Source: an uncultured Clostridia bacterium | GTDB taxonomy: Bacteria > Bacillota > Clostridia > Christensenellales > Borkfalkiaceae | Length of the DNA stretch: 64,000 nt | Reading direction: 5' to 3' | Assembly: GCA_944346885.1 (NCBI GenBank) | Contig: CALVMR010000018.1 | Span: forward strand, 105,294 to 169,293 | In this document: positions 56,301-62,833 of the stretch, piece after piece | Position numbering within the stretch: position 1 is the first letter of the stretch | Layout: each line of letters starts with the position of its first letter | Translations under genes and position numbers: made by a program | Notes under the pieces: generated by a model | The model's database searches: none | Seen by the model: only the letters and a program-made list of their open reading frames with translations | What the model was told of the DNA's origin: nothing

Positions 56301-58494
56301 CGGCGGCGCGGCGCGCAATTCGTATCTTATCACGGCGCATGTGCTGGATCAGTACTATTCGATGGACGTGGAGCGCGGAAAGATCGACGGGGTGATCTTC
56401 AATAACATCCGTTACGGCGGCACGGCGGATCGCGGCGTTTCGGTCAGCGGATACGACGAAGAGCACACGGTGCGCAATTTGTCTTTCTATGCCGTCCGTT
56501 CCGGTACAACGGTATGGACGCAGGAAAACGCTCCCGTATATGTGGGGCAGTATGCGAGCGACGTCAACGTATATCCGCTTGCGTATTCGTTCCACCGTAA
56601 CAAAACGGGAGAAAACCTGTTTGAGGCGGAATCTCTTGCCGGAACGGAGGAGATCCGTTCGGCAGGCGCAAGCGGCGGCGGGTATATCCGTGCGGAAGTT
56701 GCGCGGGGGAAACAGCTGGATATCACCGTCAATTTGGCGGAGTCGCGCCACTATGTGCCGCGCATCGGATATGCGAAATCGGAGGCGGGCGGCGCTTTCC
56801 GCGTGGCAATCGACGGGCGCGATACGGGCATTACAGCCGATCTGTACAGCGCCACGTCGCCATGGCAGGAGGTGGTGTACCCTACCGTATTTTTGGAAGA
56901 GGGATGCCATACGATCCGTTTTATCCCCGTCGGAAAGCATTCTTCGGCGGAGGCGGCGGATCTGCTTTTGGATTACATTCAGTTCGACGCGCCCTGCGAC
57001 GACTCCGTTGAGGCGGAAGATATGCAGTATACGGGCGCCGTTTCCGCCGTTGCAAGCGGAGCGGCAACGGGCGGCTACTATATCCGTTTTGCGCCTTCTT
57101 CGGGCGGGGAAACGGCGCAGTTTACGCTGAATAACTCGTTTTTGCGCGACTGCACCATACGCATACAATATTTGGCGGGGCCGAACAAAGGAAGGTTCTC
57201 CGTACGCGTAAACGGTCAGGACCTCGGCGGCGTGATCGATACGTATGCCGCAGAGGAGAAGCGCGCCTCGTTCGATTTGGGAAAAATGACTTTGCCCGTC
57301 GGCGAGTTGTGCATCGAACTGATCGCCCGCGGAAAAAACGAGCTTTCGTCCGGGGCGGAAATAGCGGTGGACGCGTTTCGCTTTGTGCCGCCCGCCCGTG
57401 CGATCAAACGGATCACGCCGCAGCTTTGGGTAGACGGTTCTATCACATCGGAAAATGCGGCGCTGTATTTGAGTGCGAACGCGCAGGGCGGATATGTTCG
57501 GGCGGCAACGGAGAGCGACGGCAGCGCTTTGGTCATCAACGATCTGCGTGTGCTGTTTGCGCAAAAATACAGGCTTGTAGCGCAAATGCGGTTTGATCCG
57601 GATATGGGGATCGTGGACGCTTATTTCAACGGAGAACTTGTTCGTAGCGGGATCAATGCGTATGCGCCTTCGGCATCGGCGGTAGAGGTGTACCTCGGCT
57701 GCGTGGAGGCAGAACTTGAAAACGTGCTGCGCTTTGTAAAGAGCGGAAAAGATCCTTCGGCGCAAAATTCTTGGGTGGCGGTGTATGAAGTAAAGCTGAT
57801 ACCCGTTTCCGACGATTACGAGGAGCCGCAGCCTTTTGCCCCCGTAGGGAAAAAGGTATCGCTCGACCCTGCCGCGGGCGGCTATTTGCAGGCGTCGCTG
57901 GGCGGGCTTGCTTTGGGAGACGTGCTGCAAGCGGAAGTGACCGATGCAAACGGTGCCGTGCTGTGGAGGGGATACCGTACGGCGGATGCGTCGGGGCAGG
58001 TCTTGTTCTCCGTTTCCGAATTCGGATTGCCCTCGGCAGGGGAGTATGAGCTCCGTTTTACCGCTTCGCGCTATGCGGCGCCTGTGGCGGTGACCTTGCT
58101 TTCCTGCACGATGTATAGCCCCGCAGGCGATCTGTTTGCGGAAGAAGGCGGTTGGTCGGGCAATTCGGGCATTTCCTTTGCGGGCGGCGCCGTTACGATC
58201 GAAAAGGGGACGGATCCGTTTACGTGGGTGCAAAAAGAGTTTTCCGTCGATCTTGCCGCAGCCCCTTATTTCGTTGTGCGGTGCGACGATACAGACGGGG
58301 CTTTTGCGGTCAAAATTGCTTCGCCTCAGGGCGGAACGGATATTGAACTGATCCGCGATACATCGCGCACGGGGCTGTATTTCTTTGATTTGCGCGACTA
58401 TTTGGATGCATCCGGAAATTATACTTTCAAGCTGTTCAATGTGGGCGGAACGCAGGCAAAGTTTTCCGTTATGCAGTTTTTGCAACAGCAATAA
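53323..58494 (+). CDS. Giant multidomain lipoprotein with GH28/GH49-like beta-helix (1,723 aa), paralogue of 28964
   Basis: Lipobox AAGC (Cys26), acidic linker, CBM96-like (~103-268), Big_2 (~273-358), CBM96-like (~365-548), helical spacer (VRAYNALTDGQKRLVSNVET), beta-sandwich (~620-740; LQVFTNPVRNYDF), right-handed beta-helix (~745-1088) with NNDGMD near 881, TIDDALTIKG near 902 and GQALQLGTE, three CBM6/35-like domains, an Ig-like domain and a C-terminal module beginning GDLFAEEGGWSGNSG. The order is that of the 1,799-aa protein, except that the N-terminal His/Cys segment is absent. Gln again takes the place of the GH28 motif III His, and the position after DD is Ala rather than Gly, so substrate choice may differ. 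It is the last gene of the operon. ATG at 53323 after GAGGAGAGAGG. Confidence 0.82.
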   Translation: MKNTISRRALAVLLSILLLFAFAAGCAPDIPEEEEPGIIDPETPDPDLDPDPSAEAGLLSSSLTAADPVKMPAQPALEGYTVQEPQAEESAQLPPAEAAPVPVYTMTIPSTESVFTDIHAQSNQDGMPYLKICAGLDEATTLLKFDISAFRGEIESAVIQLYVQESSPMLRSGVRTISAFAASDAYWSQYTVTYSSAPQPAGEALDTVCVPKTADRFSVDIGAYARSMQQRGQTVFTVLLKNVTDTEDSGSLLLLDRRGERQPVLRLSNYAAGIEITDLGIETDRLHVNVGVTRRIPSDPAPRHAGDKAIVWESSDERIAAVDAAGNVTGVSEGTCTITATARAGGLSKEIEVSVKDASAAFCDALSPLNDTSLLYYRSDFPGVTPEQAAAQDTNWSDAEELTVASRMNFTTQTDYSARSLLQFSLAGFGDSGFSSVVLKLYVRELALNGVTSLRVGIVRSVQYDTVTYAGYGQELREAKVVPVPSSEGEFCIDLTSFFNAGELYAADAVNVVIEAVQLPWYTDNIIRFASAEAEDPAQRPQLLVEGIYGSEPADAVEETIAAVGAVNENSFGKIVDAVRAYNALTDGQKRLVSNVETLKEAQARYYALVRGEGENAIVYPKPEGYMTSVTDDYEDRYVVAVGDKVVPVYPADCTYNGDPASVSAFVHFDFTGSVKVRVATEFSFSSVVIRPLSLGIEAETEGNMITFTLYKPCNISIEFDGNTKNNLQVFTNPVRNYDFSNTRVYNLIRPEQGAVDADALLQNIRSDKINVLSFEEGIYTLNKALALPANTYLYIGGSAVLEGIVSSEYANGSKIIGSGILSGEKFERSVMYMVRIYRAVDFEVNGIILQDSPHWTFVPVECENLLVENLRIIGQHRANNDGMDIISCRNTTIDNCYVRTIDDALTIKGANYMFTERGKNADITYQNNVIWNYGAGQALQLGTETSADYFEDIVIRNVDIIHNDSGRAISLENGDSATFRNIVYDDIRIETDGGAARNSYLITAHVLDQYYSMDVERGKIDGVIFNNIRYGGTADRGVSVSGYDEEHTVRNLSFYAVRSGTTVWTQENAPVYVGQYASDVNVYPLAYSFHRNKTGENLFEAESLAGTEEIRSAGASGGGYIRAEVARGKQLDITVNLAESRHYVPRIGYAKSEAGGAFRVAIDGRDTGITADLYSATSPWQEVVYPTVFLEEGCHTIRFIPVGKHSSAEAADLLLDYIQFDAPCDDSVEAEDMQYTGAVSAVASGAATGGYYIRFAPSSGGETAQFTLNNSFLRDCTIRIQYLAGPNKGRFSVRVNGQDLGGVIDTYAAEEKRASFDLGKMTLPVGELCIELIARGKNELSSGAEIAVDAFRFVPPARAIKRITPQLWVDGSITSENAALYLSANAQGGYVRAATESDGSALVINDLRVLFAQKYRLVAQMRFDPDMGIVDAYFNGELVRSGINAYAPSASAVEVYLGCVEAELENVLRFVKSGKDPSAQNSWVAVYEVKLIPVSDDYEEPQPFAPVGKKVSLDPAAGGYLQASLGGLALGDVLQAEVTDANGAVLWRGYRTADASGQVLFSVSEFGLPSAGEYELRFTASRYAAPVAVTLLSCTMYSPAGDLFAEEGGWSGNSGISFAGGAVTIEKGTDPFTWVQKEFSVDLAAAPYFVVRCDDTDGAFAVKIASPQGGTDIELIRDTSRTGLYFFDLRDYLDASGNYTFKLFNVGGTQAKFSVMQFLQQQ

Positions 58495-58581
58495 TATGCG
58501 CGGCGGAACCGTTGCGGCGGCGAACCTATGGGTGATGAATTGTCAAACTAAGTGCAATACCTTGTGAGATTTTCTCGGAAC

Positions 58582-58615
58582 AAAAAGAGCGGTGCTTTTA
58601 TGCATCGCTCTTTTT
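58582..58615 (+). terminator. Intrinsic terminator of the glycan operon
   Basis: AAAAAGAGCGGTGC (58582-58595), loop TTTTAT, GCATCGCTCTTTTT (58602-58615), with one G-A mismatch. It lies about 90 bases after the stop of the last gene; nothing else is visible in 58495-58581. Confidence 0.85.
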
Positions 58616-58637
58616 AATAGAAAGCGGTTTAAAATAC

Positions 58638-58676
58638 AAGCGTTCAAAGCGCCGCCGTGCGGCGCTTTGAACGCTT
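58638..58676. repeat. Perfect 18-bp inverted repeat, possible dispersed extragenic element
   Basis: AAGCGTTCAAAGCGCCGC (58638-58655) pairs with 58659-58676, loop CGT. It has no U-tract. With the next ~100 G+C-rich bases it forms a stretch free of stops in several frames but with no ribosome site, which resembles the repeated intergenic elements of clostridial genomes. Only one copy is in the window, so this cannot be confirmed here. Confidence 0.45.
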
Positions 58677-58786
58677 CCGAGGTCGGTGGGGGGCTTGCGC
58701 CTTTGGCGCAAAGTTTTCCGCCGCGTTCCGAACAAAAACCGCCGCGGGCTGCGCCCTCGCCCGTTCGCCTCTTTGCTTTCCCCGTC

Positions 58787-58817
58787 ACGCAAAAAACCGC
58801 CCTTTTTGGGCGGTTTT
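58787..58817 (-). terminator. Intrinsic terminator of the tRNA-Val gene
   Basis: AAAACCGCCC (58793-58802), loop TTTTT, GGGCGGTTTT (58808-58817). On the minus strand it lies just after the tRNA 3' end and runs into TTTTTTG. Confidence 0.85.
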
Positions 58818-58821
58818 CGTT

Positions 58822-58898
58822 TGGTGGGGACGGTAAGACTCGAACTTATGACCTCATGCATGTCAAGCATGCGCTCTAACCAACTGAGCTACGCCCCC
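58822..58898 (-). tRNA. tRNA-Val (anticodon GAC), CCA encoded
   Basis: The minus strand reads GGGGGCG, a D arm with AGCTCAGTTGGTTAGAGC, an anticodon arm CATGC-TTGACAT-GCATG whose loop gives anticodon GAC (decodes GUC/GUU), a short variable loop, a T arm with GTTCGAGTC, CGTCCCC, discriminator A and CCA. The acceptor stem pairs fully with one G-U. The gene has its own strong promoter and terminator. Confidence 0.95.
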
Positions 58899-58910
58899 GC
58901 GCGCTTGAAT

Positions 58911-58939
58911 ACTATACCATTTTCGGGCGGCTTTGTCAA
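58911..58939 (-). promoter_or_regulatory. Strong promoter of the tRNA-Val gene
   Basis: Minus-strand perfect TTGACA, 17-base spacer, TATAGT (complement of 58911-58916), about 13 bases upstream of the mature 5' end. Confidence 0.85.
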
Positions 58940-59017
58940 TAAAAAACGCGCGTTTTCGGAATTTTTCAAACTCTTTTTGCCAAGGCGCCGCGGCGGGGCG
59001 GCTTTCGTCCGTTTTCC

Positions 59018-59077
59018 CGCTTCGGCGGGTTTTGCTTCGGCAGGTCTTGCCGCTTCGGCGGCGTTTTGCTTCGGCAG
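59018..59077. repeat. Direct repeat, two copies of ~26 bases, in a low-complexity gap
   Basis: CGCTTCGGCGGGTTTTGCTT and its continuation CGGCAG (59018-59043) recur at 59051-59077 with one inserted C. A second pair of short repeats (CCAAAGCAAG) follows at 59100-59132. They lie between the tRNA promoter and the DUF1848 gene, and they generate a long spurious open frame. Confidence 0.75.
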
Positions 59078-59163
59078 ACCGGATGCCTTCTTTCGCCGCA
59101 CCAAAGCAAGTGCCGTCTGTGCCAAAGCAAGCGCTGCCGTGCCGAAGGGGAGCGCATTTTCGT

Positions 59164-60108
59164 TCAATCGTCAAAAAAGGACTGCCGGCGGGCGGGAGAG
59201 AGCAAAAAGCTCTTTTGATTGCCGTCGATGAGCGTATCTTCTTCGGTGAGCGTGCCGAGCAGCAGCGGCGAGGCGGGGTCGTGCTTCTTGTAATTTTCGC
59301 GCGCCAAGGCGGGGCTTTTGTTCGCGTAACAATATTTGCAGCCGTTGAGGCAGGTATCGTAAGCGCCGATATCGCGGCTTTCAATGCAATGGCAGCCCGC
59401 GCGCAGCCCTTTGTGCTGCACGGCGCGGAATTCGCAGTTGTTTGCCTTCCCCAAAATTTCCAGCGTGGCGCAGCCGGAGGGGCGGATGCCGTAGCGAGAA
59501 TAATCCCCGTTCGTGCCGCACGTTTGCAGGCGGATGCCGTACTTTTGCGCGGCAGCGCCCATCCCTTCGGCGAGTCGGTCCTTATCCTGCTGCGTCAAGG
59601 GGATCAGTTCGGGCATGTTCGTTTCGAGTTTGCGGTACATCTCCACAAAGCTGAAAATGCAGCGGTCGATGTGCGGCGCCAGCTGCTGCGCCATGCGCGC
59701 AAAAGTTTCCAAGTGCCGCTGCACGGTATATTCTTTTGTGAGGAGAACGGGGTCGTACCGCCATGCGATGCGCCCTTTCCCGACGATCTTTTCCAGCTCG
59801 GTCAAGGTGCGGATGCTCTCTTCGACGGAGGGAACGCCTGGTTCGACGTCCTTTCCGTAGGCGGTGATCGTGTAGTGGAAGTAAGTGCGGTAACGGTCGG
59901 CGATCTCGTGCAGGCGGGGGAGGATCGGCGCGTAATTTTTAGAGCAGAACAGCACCGCGTCGATCTTGTCGGGGGAGAGTTCGTAGCGCGTCACCTTGTG
60001 CGGGAAGAGGGGATTGCGCGTGTATACAAACCCCTCTTTGAACCGCCGCAGCAGCCATTCGGAAAAGTATTGCACGGTATCCGTCCGTGCGCCTGTATTG
60101 AGGATCAT
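59164..60108 (-). CDS. DUF1848 family protein with C-terminal cysteine cluster
   Basis: A 314-residue protein recognised as DUF1848-like by its start MILNTGARTDTVQYFSEWLL, the segment DAVLFCSKNYAPILP, the TITAYGKDVEPGVPSVEESI block and a C-terminal CLNGCKYCYAN, near residue 252, which could bind an iron-sulfur cluster or zinc. Other Cys and His residues (CGTNGDY, GCHCIESRD) lie just before. The family is sometimes compared with radical-SAM/spore photoproduct lyase-like proteins, but its function is unknown. ATG at 60108 after AGGAGCG; the gene follows the thioesterase by 11 bases in one operon. Confidence 0.82.
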   Translation of the reverse strand: MILNTGARTDTVQYFSEWLLRRFKEGFVYTRNPLFPHKVTRYELSPDKIDAVLFCSKNYAPILPRLHEIADRYRTYFHYTITAYGKDVEPGVPSVEESIRTLTELEKIVGKGRIAWRYDPVLLTKEYTVQRHLETFARMAQQLAPHIDRCIFSFVEMYRKLETNMPELIPLTQQDKDRLAEGMGAAAQKYGIRLQTCGTNGDYSRYGIRPSGCATLEILGKANNCEFRAVQHKGLRAGCHCIESRDIGAYDTCLNGCKYCYANKSPALARENYKKHDPASPLLLGTLTEEDTLIDGNQKSFLLSPARRQSFFDD

Positions 60109-60119
60109 GCGAACGCTCC

Positions 60120-60593
60120 TTACTGTTCGTCTGCCGTTTTGCTCTTTGCCGCAGAACCCGCGGCGGGGCGGAGGCTCTGTTCGGCAAAGCGGCAAAAGAG
60201 GGCGTCCCACGCGGGGAACTTCCGCCGCAGGGAGACGGGGGCGCCGCTGCCGTCGATAAAGCAGTGCGCGCTCTGCCCCGTGCAGCGCAATACGCCCGTC
60301 GCCGCGTCGCGGATCTCGTAGCCGATCTCAAACCGCACGCCCGTATAGCGCAGCAGCCGCACGCGGATCTCCACCGTTTCGGGGAAGCGCGTCATGGAGC
60401 GGTATTGCGCCGTCACCGAGAGCACGGGGCTGAGGATGCCCTCTCGTTCCATCACGTCGTATCCCAGCCCCATTTGTTCGAGCATATCCACGCGCGCCTC
60501 CTCCATCCAGCGGATGTAGTTGGAGTGGTGCACGATCTTCATCGTATCCGTTTCGTAATACTGCGCCTTGTGGCGGTACGGGCGGAAAGGCAT
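60120..60593 (-). CDS. 4-hydroxybenzoyl-CoA thioesterase family (YbgC-like) acyl-CoA thioesterase
   Basis: A 157-residue hot-dog-fold protein. The active-site loop YETDTMKIVHHSNYIRWMEEAR at residues 13-34 matches YbgC/4HBT enzymes, with the Asp at the position usually written YxDTDxxGVVxHxxY; the residue after DTM is Lys rather than Gly. It should hydrolyse acyl-CoA or acyl-ACP thioesters in the cytosol. Start ATG at 60593 after AAGGAGGAG; the promoter lies 70 bases upstream and a small GC hairpin (60622-60642) is in the leader. Co-transcribed with the DUF1848 gene. Confidence 0.88.
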   Translation of the reverse strand: MPFRPYRHKAQYYETDTMKIVHHSNYIRWMEEARVDMLEQMGLGYDVMEREGILSPVLSVTAQYRSMTRFPETVEIRVRLLRYTGVRFEIGYEIRDAATGVLRCTGQSAHCFIDGSGAPVSLRRKFPAWDALFCRFAEQSLRPAAGSAAKSKTADEQ

Positions 60594-60661
60594 AAAAGGC
60601 TCCTCCTTTTTGTATGGCGCGGAAGGGGCGGCATGCCCCTTCGGCGAAAGGTCACAAAGAG

Positions 60662-60690
60662 AGTATAGCACGCAAAAAGCGATCTGTCAA
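60662..60690 (-). promoter_or_regulatory. Promoter of the thioesterase-DUF1848 operon
   Basis: Minus-strand TTGACA, 17-base spacer, TATACT (complement of 60662-60667). It is back to back with the promoter at 60712-60740. Confidence 0.8.
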
Positions 60691-60711
60691 CGCCGTTTTT
60701 CGCGCGAACGG

Positions 60712-60740
60712 TTGACGCGCCGCCGCGGCTGTGCTACAAT
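60712..60740 (+). promoter_or_regulatory. Promoter of the glycerol-1-phosphate dehydrogenase operon
   Basis: TTGACG (60712-60717), 17-base spacer, TACAAT (60735-60740), 20 bases upstream of the ATG. Confidence 0.75.
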
Positions 60741-60759
60741 TTTGAGCGGAGAAAAAAGT

Positions 60760-61893
60760 ATGGAGACTTTGACGCAGCTTTCCGAGCGGTTCGGGATAAA
60801 CGCAGAGTATGCTTCGGCGGCGTTTTATCCCGTGTTCCGCGGCAATTTGGCAGGGGTGCGGGTGCTTGTTTTATCCGACGAGACCACCCGCCGCTATGCC
60901 GATCCCTTTGCGCAGAAGCTGCGCGATCGCGGCATCGAAGCGGAGGGCTTTACGCTGCCTTCGCGCGAGCCCGTTGCCGACGAGGCGGCATGCGCCGCCG
61001 TGGAAGAGCGGGCAAAGCAAGGGTTCGGCTATGTGCTGGCGGTGGGGGCGGGCACGCTCAACGATATCGCCAAATACGTTACCTTCCGTTTGGGACTGCC
61101 CTGCGGCGTGCTGGCAACGGCGGCTAGCATGGACGGATACGCTTCGGGGGTGACGCCGCTCATCAAAAACGGGCAAAAGGTCACCGAAAACGCGCACACC
61201 GTGCGGGATATCCTGCTCGATACCGATTTGCTGCGCACGGCGCCGCCGCTGATGACGGGCGCGGGCGTGGGGGATATCTTGGCAAAGTACTGCTGCCTGA
61301 CGGATTGGAAGCTCTCTTCGCTGCTCACGGGCGAGGCGGTCGATCCGGACGCGATGGCGCTCATGCGCGGCGCGCTCGAAGGGTGCGTCGCGTCGCTGGA
61401 AAGCATCCGCGCGGGCGGGGCGGCGGGGCTGAACGACCTGCTGCGCGCGCTGCTCGTATCGGGGTACGCGATGGTCCTTGCGGGCAGTTCCCGCCCGGCG
61501 AGCGGGGCGGAACACCACATGTCGCACTTTTTGGAAACGGACTTTTTGCGCCGCGGAAAGCCCGTTCCGCTGCATGGCGTAAAGGTGGGGCTGGGCACGC
61601 TCGTTTCGCTGCGTCTGTACAAACGCATCGCGGGGCTGAAAGAGGACTTTGCGGGCAAAGCGGAGGCGGCGGCGCTGGCGGTCCCGCTCCCGACGCCCGA
61701 ATGGGCGGCGCGGCAGCTGGCGTCCTTCGGCTGCCCGACGCGGTTTTCCGAGATCGGCGTTCCGAAAGACGTGTTCCGCGCCATGCTGTTCAACGCACAC
61801 ACGATCCGAAGCCGCTTTACCGTTCTAACGCTCTACCACGAGCACGGGCTGATGGAGGGCGCGGCAGACGAGCTTACCGAACTCTTTTATTGA
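60760..61893 (+). CDS. egsA: sn-Glycerol-1-phosphate dehydrogenase (AraM/EgsA type)
   Basis: A 377-residue iron-alcohol-dehydrogenase-superfamily enzyme that reduces dihydroxyacetone phosphate to glycerol-1-phosphate. The NAD(P)-binding GAGTLNDIAKYV is near residue 97. The metal ligands fit the family: Asp in GAGVGDILAKY, His in GAEHHMSHFLE near 250 and His in PLHGVKVGLG. SMDGYASGVTPLI is also typical. In B. subtilis the homologue AraM makes G1P for heptaprenylglyceryl phosphate; the archaeal enzyme makes ether lipids. ATG at 60760 with GGAG nine bases upstream; an in-frame open stretch upstream overlaps the promoter and is discarded. A TIM-barrel isomerase follows 11 bases later. Confidence 0.85.
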   Translation: METLTQLSERFGINAEYASAAFYPVFRGNLAGVRVLVLSDETTRRYADPFAQKLRDRGIEAEGFTLPSREPVADEAACAAVEERAKQGFGYVLAVGAGTLNDIAKYVTFRLGLPCGVLATAASMDGYASGVTPLIKNGQKVTENAHTVRDILLDTDLLRTAPPLMTGAGVGDILAKYCCLTDWKLSSLLTGEAVDPDAMALMRGALEGCVASLESIRAGGAAGLNDLLRALLVSGYAMVLAGSSRPASGAEHHMSHFLETDFLRRGKPVPLHGVKVGLGTLVSLRLYKRIAGLKEDFAGKAEAAALAVPLPTPEWAARQLASFGCPTRFSEIGVPKDVFRAMLFNAHTIRSRFTVLTLYHEHGLMEGAADELTELFY

Positions 61894-61904
61894 GGGGCAT
61901 GCCT

Positions 61905-62699
61905 ATGTTTACCGGCGTTTCCACAGCCAGCCTGTTTTTGCGCGAGACCAACGAGGACGCGCTGCCCGTGCTCGACGCGCTGGGCGTCGGCAGCACGGAG
62001 ATCTTTCTCACCACCTTTTCGGAGTATACCGAATCGTTCGGGAAGCTGCTTGCTTCCCGCCTCGGCTCGCTGAAAGTAAATTCCGTGCACGCCGTGAACA
62101 CCCAATTCGAGCCGCAGCTGTTTGCGGCGCACCCGCGCGCCAAGGCGGATGCGTTTTCCGTTCTGCGCGGCGTGATGGGCGCGGCGAAACAATTCGGGGC
62201 GGAGCGCTATACCTTTCACGCGATCACGCGGCTCAAAAAAAATTCGGCGCCCGCCGACTGCGGCGCCTTGGCGCAAAATTTTTGCGAAATAAGCGCCGTG
62301 TGCGCGGAATACGGCGTGCGCCTCTGTTTGGAAACGGTGCATTGGGCGCTGTACAACGCGCCCGGCATTTTTTCCGCCATCCGCCGCGGCTGCCCGCAGC
62401 TTGCGGGCGTTTTAGACGTAAAGCAGGCGCGCCTCTCCTGTTACCCGTACCAAATGTACATAAAGGATATGGAGGGCGCGATCTCGCACGTGCACCTTTC
62501 GGACGTAGACGATGCGGGTCGTATCTGTTTGCCCGGCAGGGGAACGTTTGACTTCGAAGAGTGCTTGCGGCGGTTGAAGGACGCGGGCTTCGGCGGGGCG
62601 CTGCTCATCGAAGTGTACCCGCGCGATTACGGCGGATACGGCGAGCTGAAACAGTCTTGCGAGTATTTGGACGAACTGATCTACAAGATCGGCAGATAA
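61905..62699 (+). CDS. Sugar phosphate isomerase/epimerase-like TIM-barrel protein
   Basis: A 264-residue AP-endonuclease-2/xylose-isomerase-like TIM barrel. Seen: NSVHAVNTQFEPQLFA, RYTFHAI, CLETVHWALYNAPG (metal-ligand Glu and His), AGVLDVKQARLS (Asp), SHVHLSDVDDAGRICLPGRG (His, Asp) and LLIEVYPRDY (final Glu), the usual metal ligands of the family. The substrate is unknown; myo-inositol/sugar isomerase or epimerase activity is typical. ATG at 61905 is preferred to one two codons earlier (61899) because GAGGGG lies seven bases upstream of it. Co-transcribed with egsA. Confidence 0.82.
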   Translation: MFTGVSTASLFLRETNEDALPVLDALGVGSTEIFLTTFSEYTESFGKLLASRLGSLKVNSVHAVNTQFEPQLFAAHPRAKADAFSVLRGVMGAAKQFGAERYTFHAITRLKKNSAPADCGALAQNFCEISAVCAEYGVRLCLETVHWALYNAPGIFSAIRRGCPQLAGVLDVKQARLSCYPYQMYIKDMEGAISHVHLSDVDDAGRICLPGRGTFDFEECLRRLKDAGFGGALLIEVYPRDYGGYGELKQSCEYLDELIYKIGR

Positions 62700-62743
62700 A
62701 GGCGCTTTTTTCGCGCAAAAAGGGTCTTTTTTTGAACGAAGTA

Positions 62744-62772
62744 TTGACACCGTGCCGATTTTGCATTAAAAT
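62744..62772 (+). promoter_or_regulatory. Promoter of pgi
   Basis: Perfect TTGACA (62744-62749), 17-base spacer, TAAAAT (62767-62772). A T-rich stretch with only a weak stem (62729-62737) lies between the isomerase stop and this promoter. Confidence 0.8.
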
Positions 62773-62833
62773 GAAAGATGGTTGCGGCGGTTTGCCGCGG
62801 CAAAAGTTTTCAACCGAAAGGGAGGATCGTTTT

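Noticed and set aside
55741..58491. 916-codon minus-strand frame opposite the 1,723-aa gene
   Set aside because: Antisense shadow; no ribosome site and unlike any protein family.
58822..59163. tRNA-Val as a genomic-island attachment site for the glycan locus
   Set aside because: No integrase, no repeated tRNA 3' end at the far side of the locus and no mobile genes were found.
58889..59167. 92-codon minus-strand frame with a TTG that overlaps the DUF1848 stop (TTGA)
   Set aside because: The overlap looks like translational coupling, but the frame runs through low-complexity repeats, covers the tRNA promoter and ends inside the tRNA gene. The Ala/Lys/Arg-rich product is probably not real.
58863..59384. 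173-codon minus-strand frame ending GGVAQLVRAHA
   Set aside because: This ending is the well-known artefact of translating tRNA sequence; the rest is antisense or repeat-derived.
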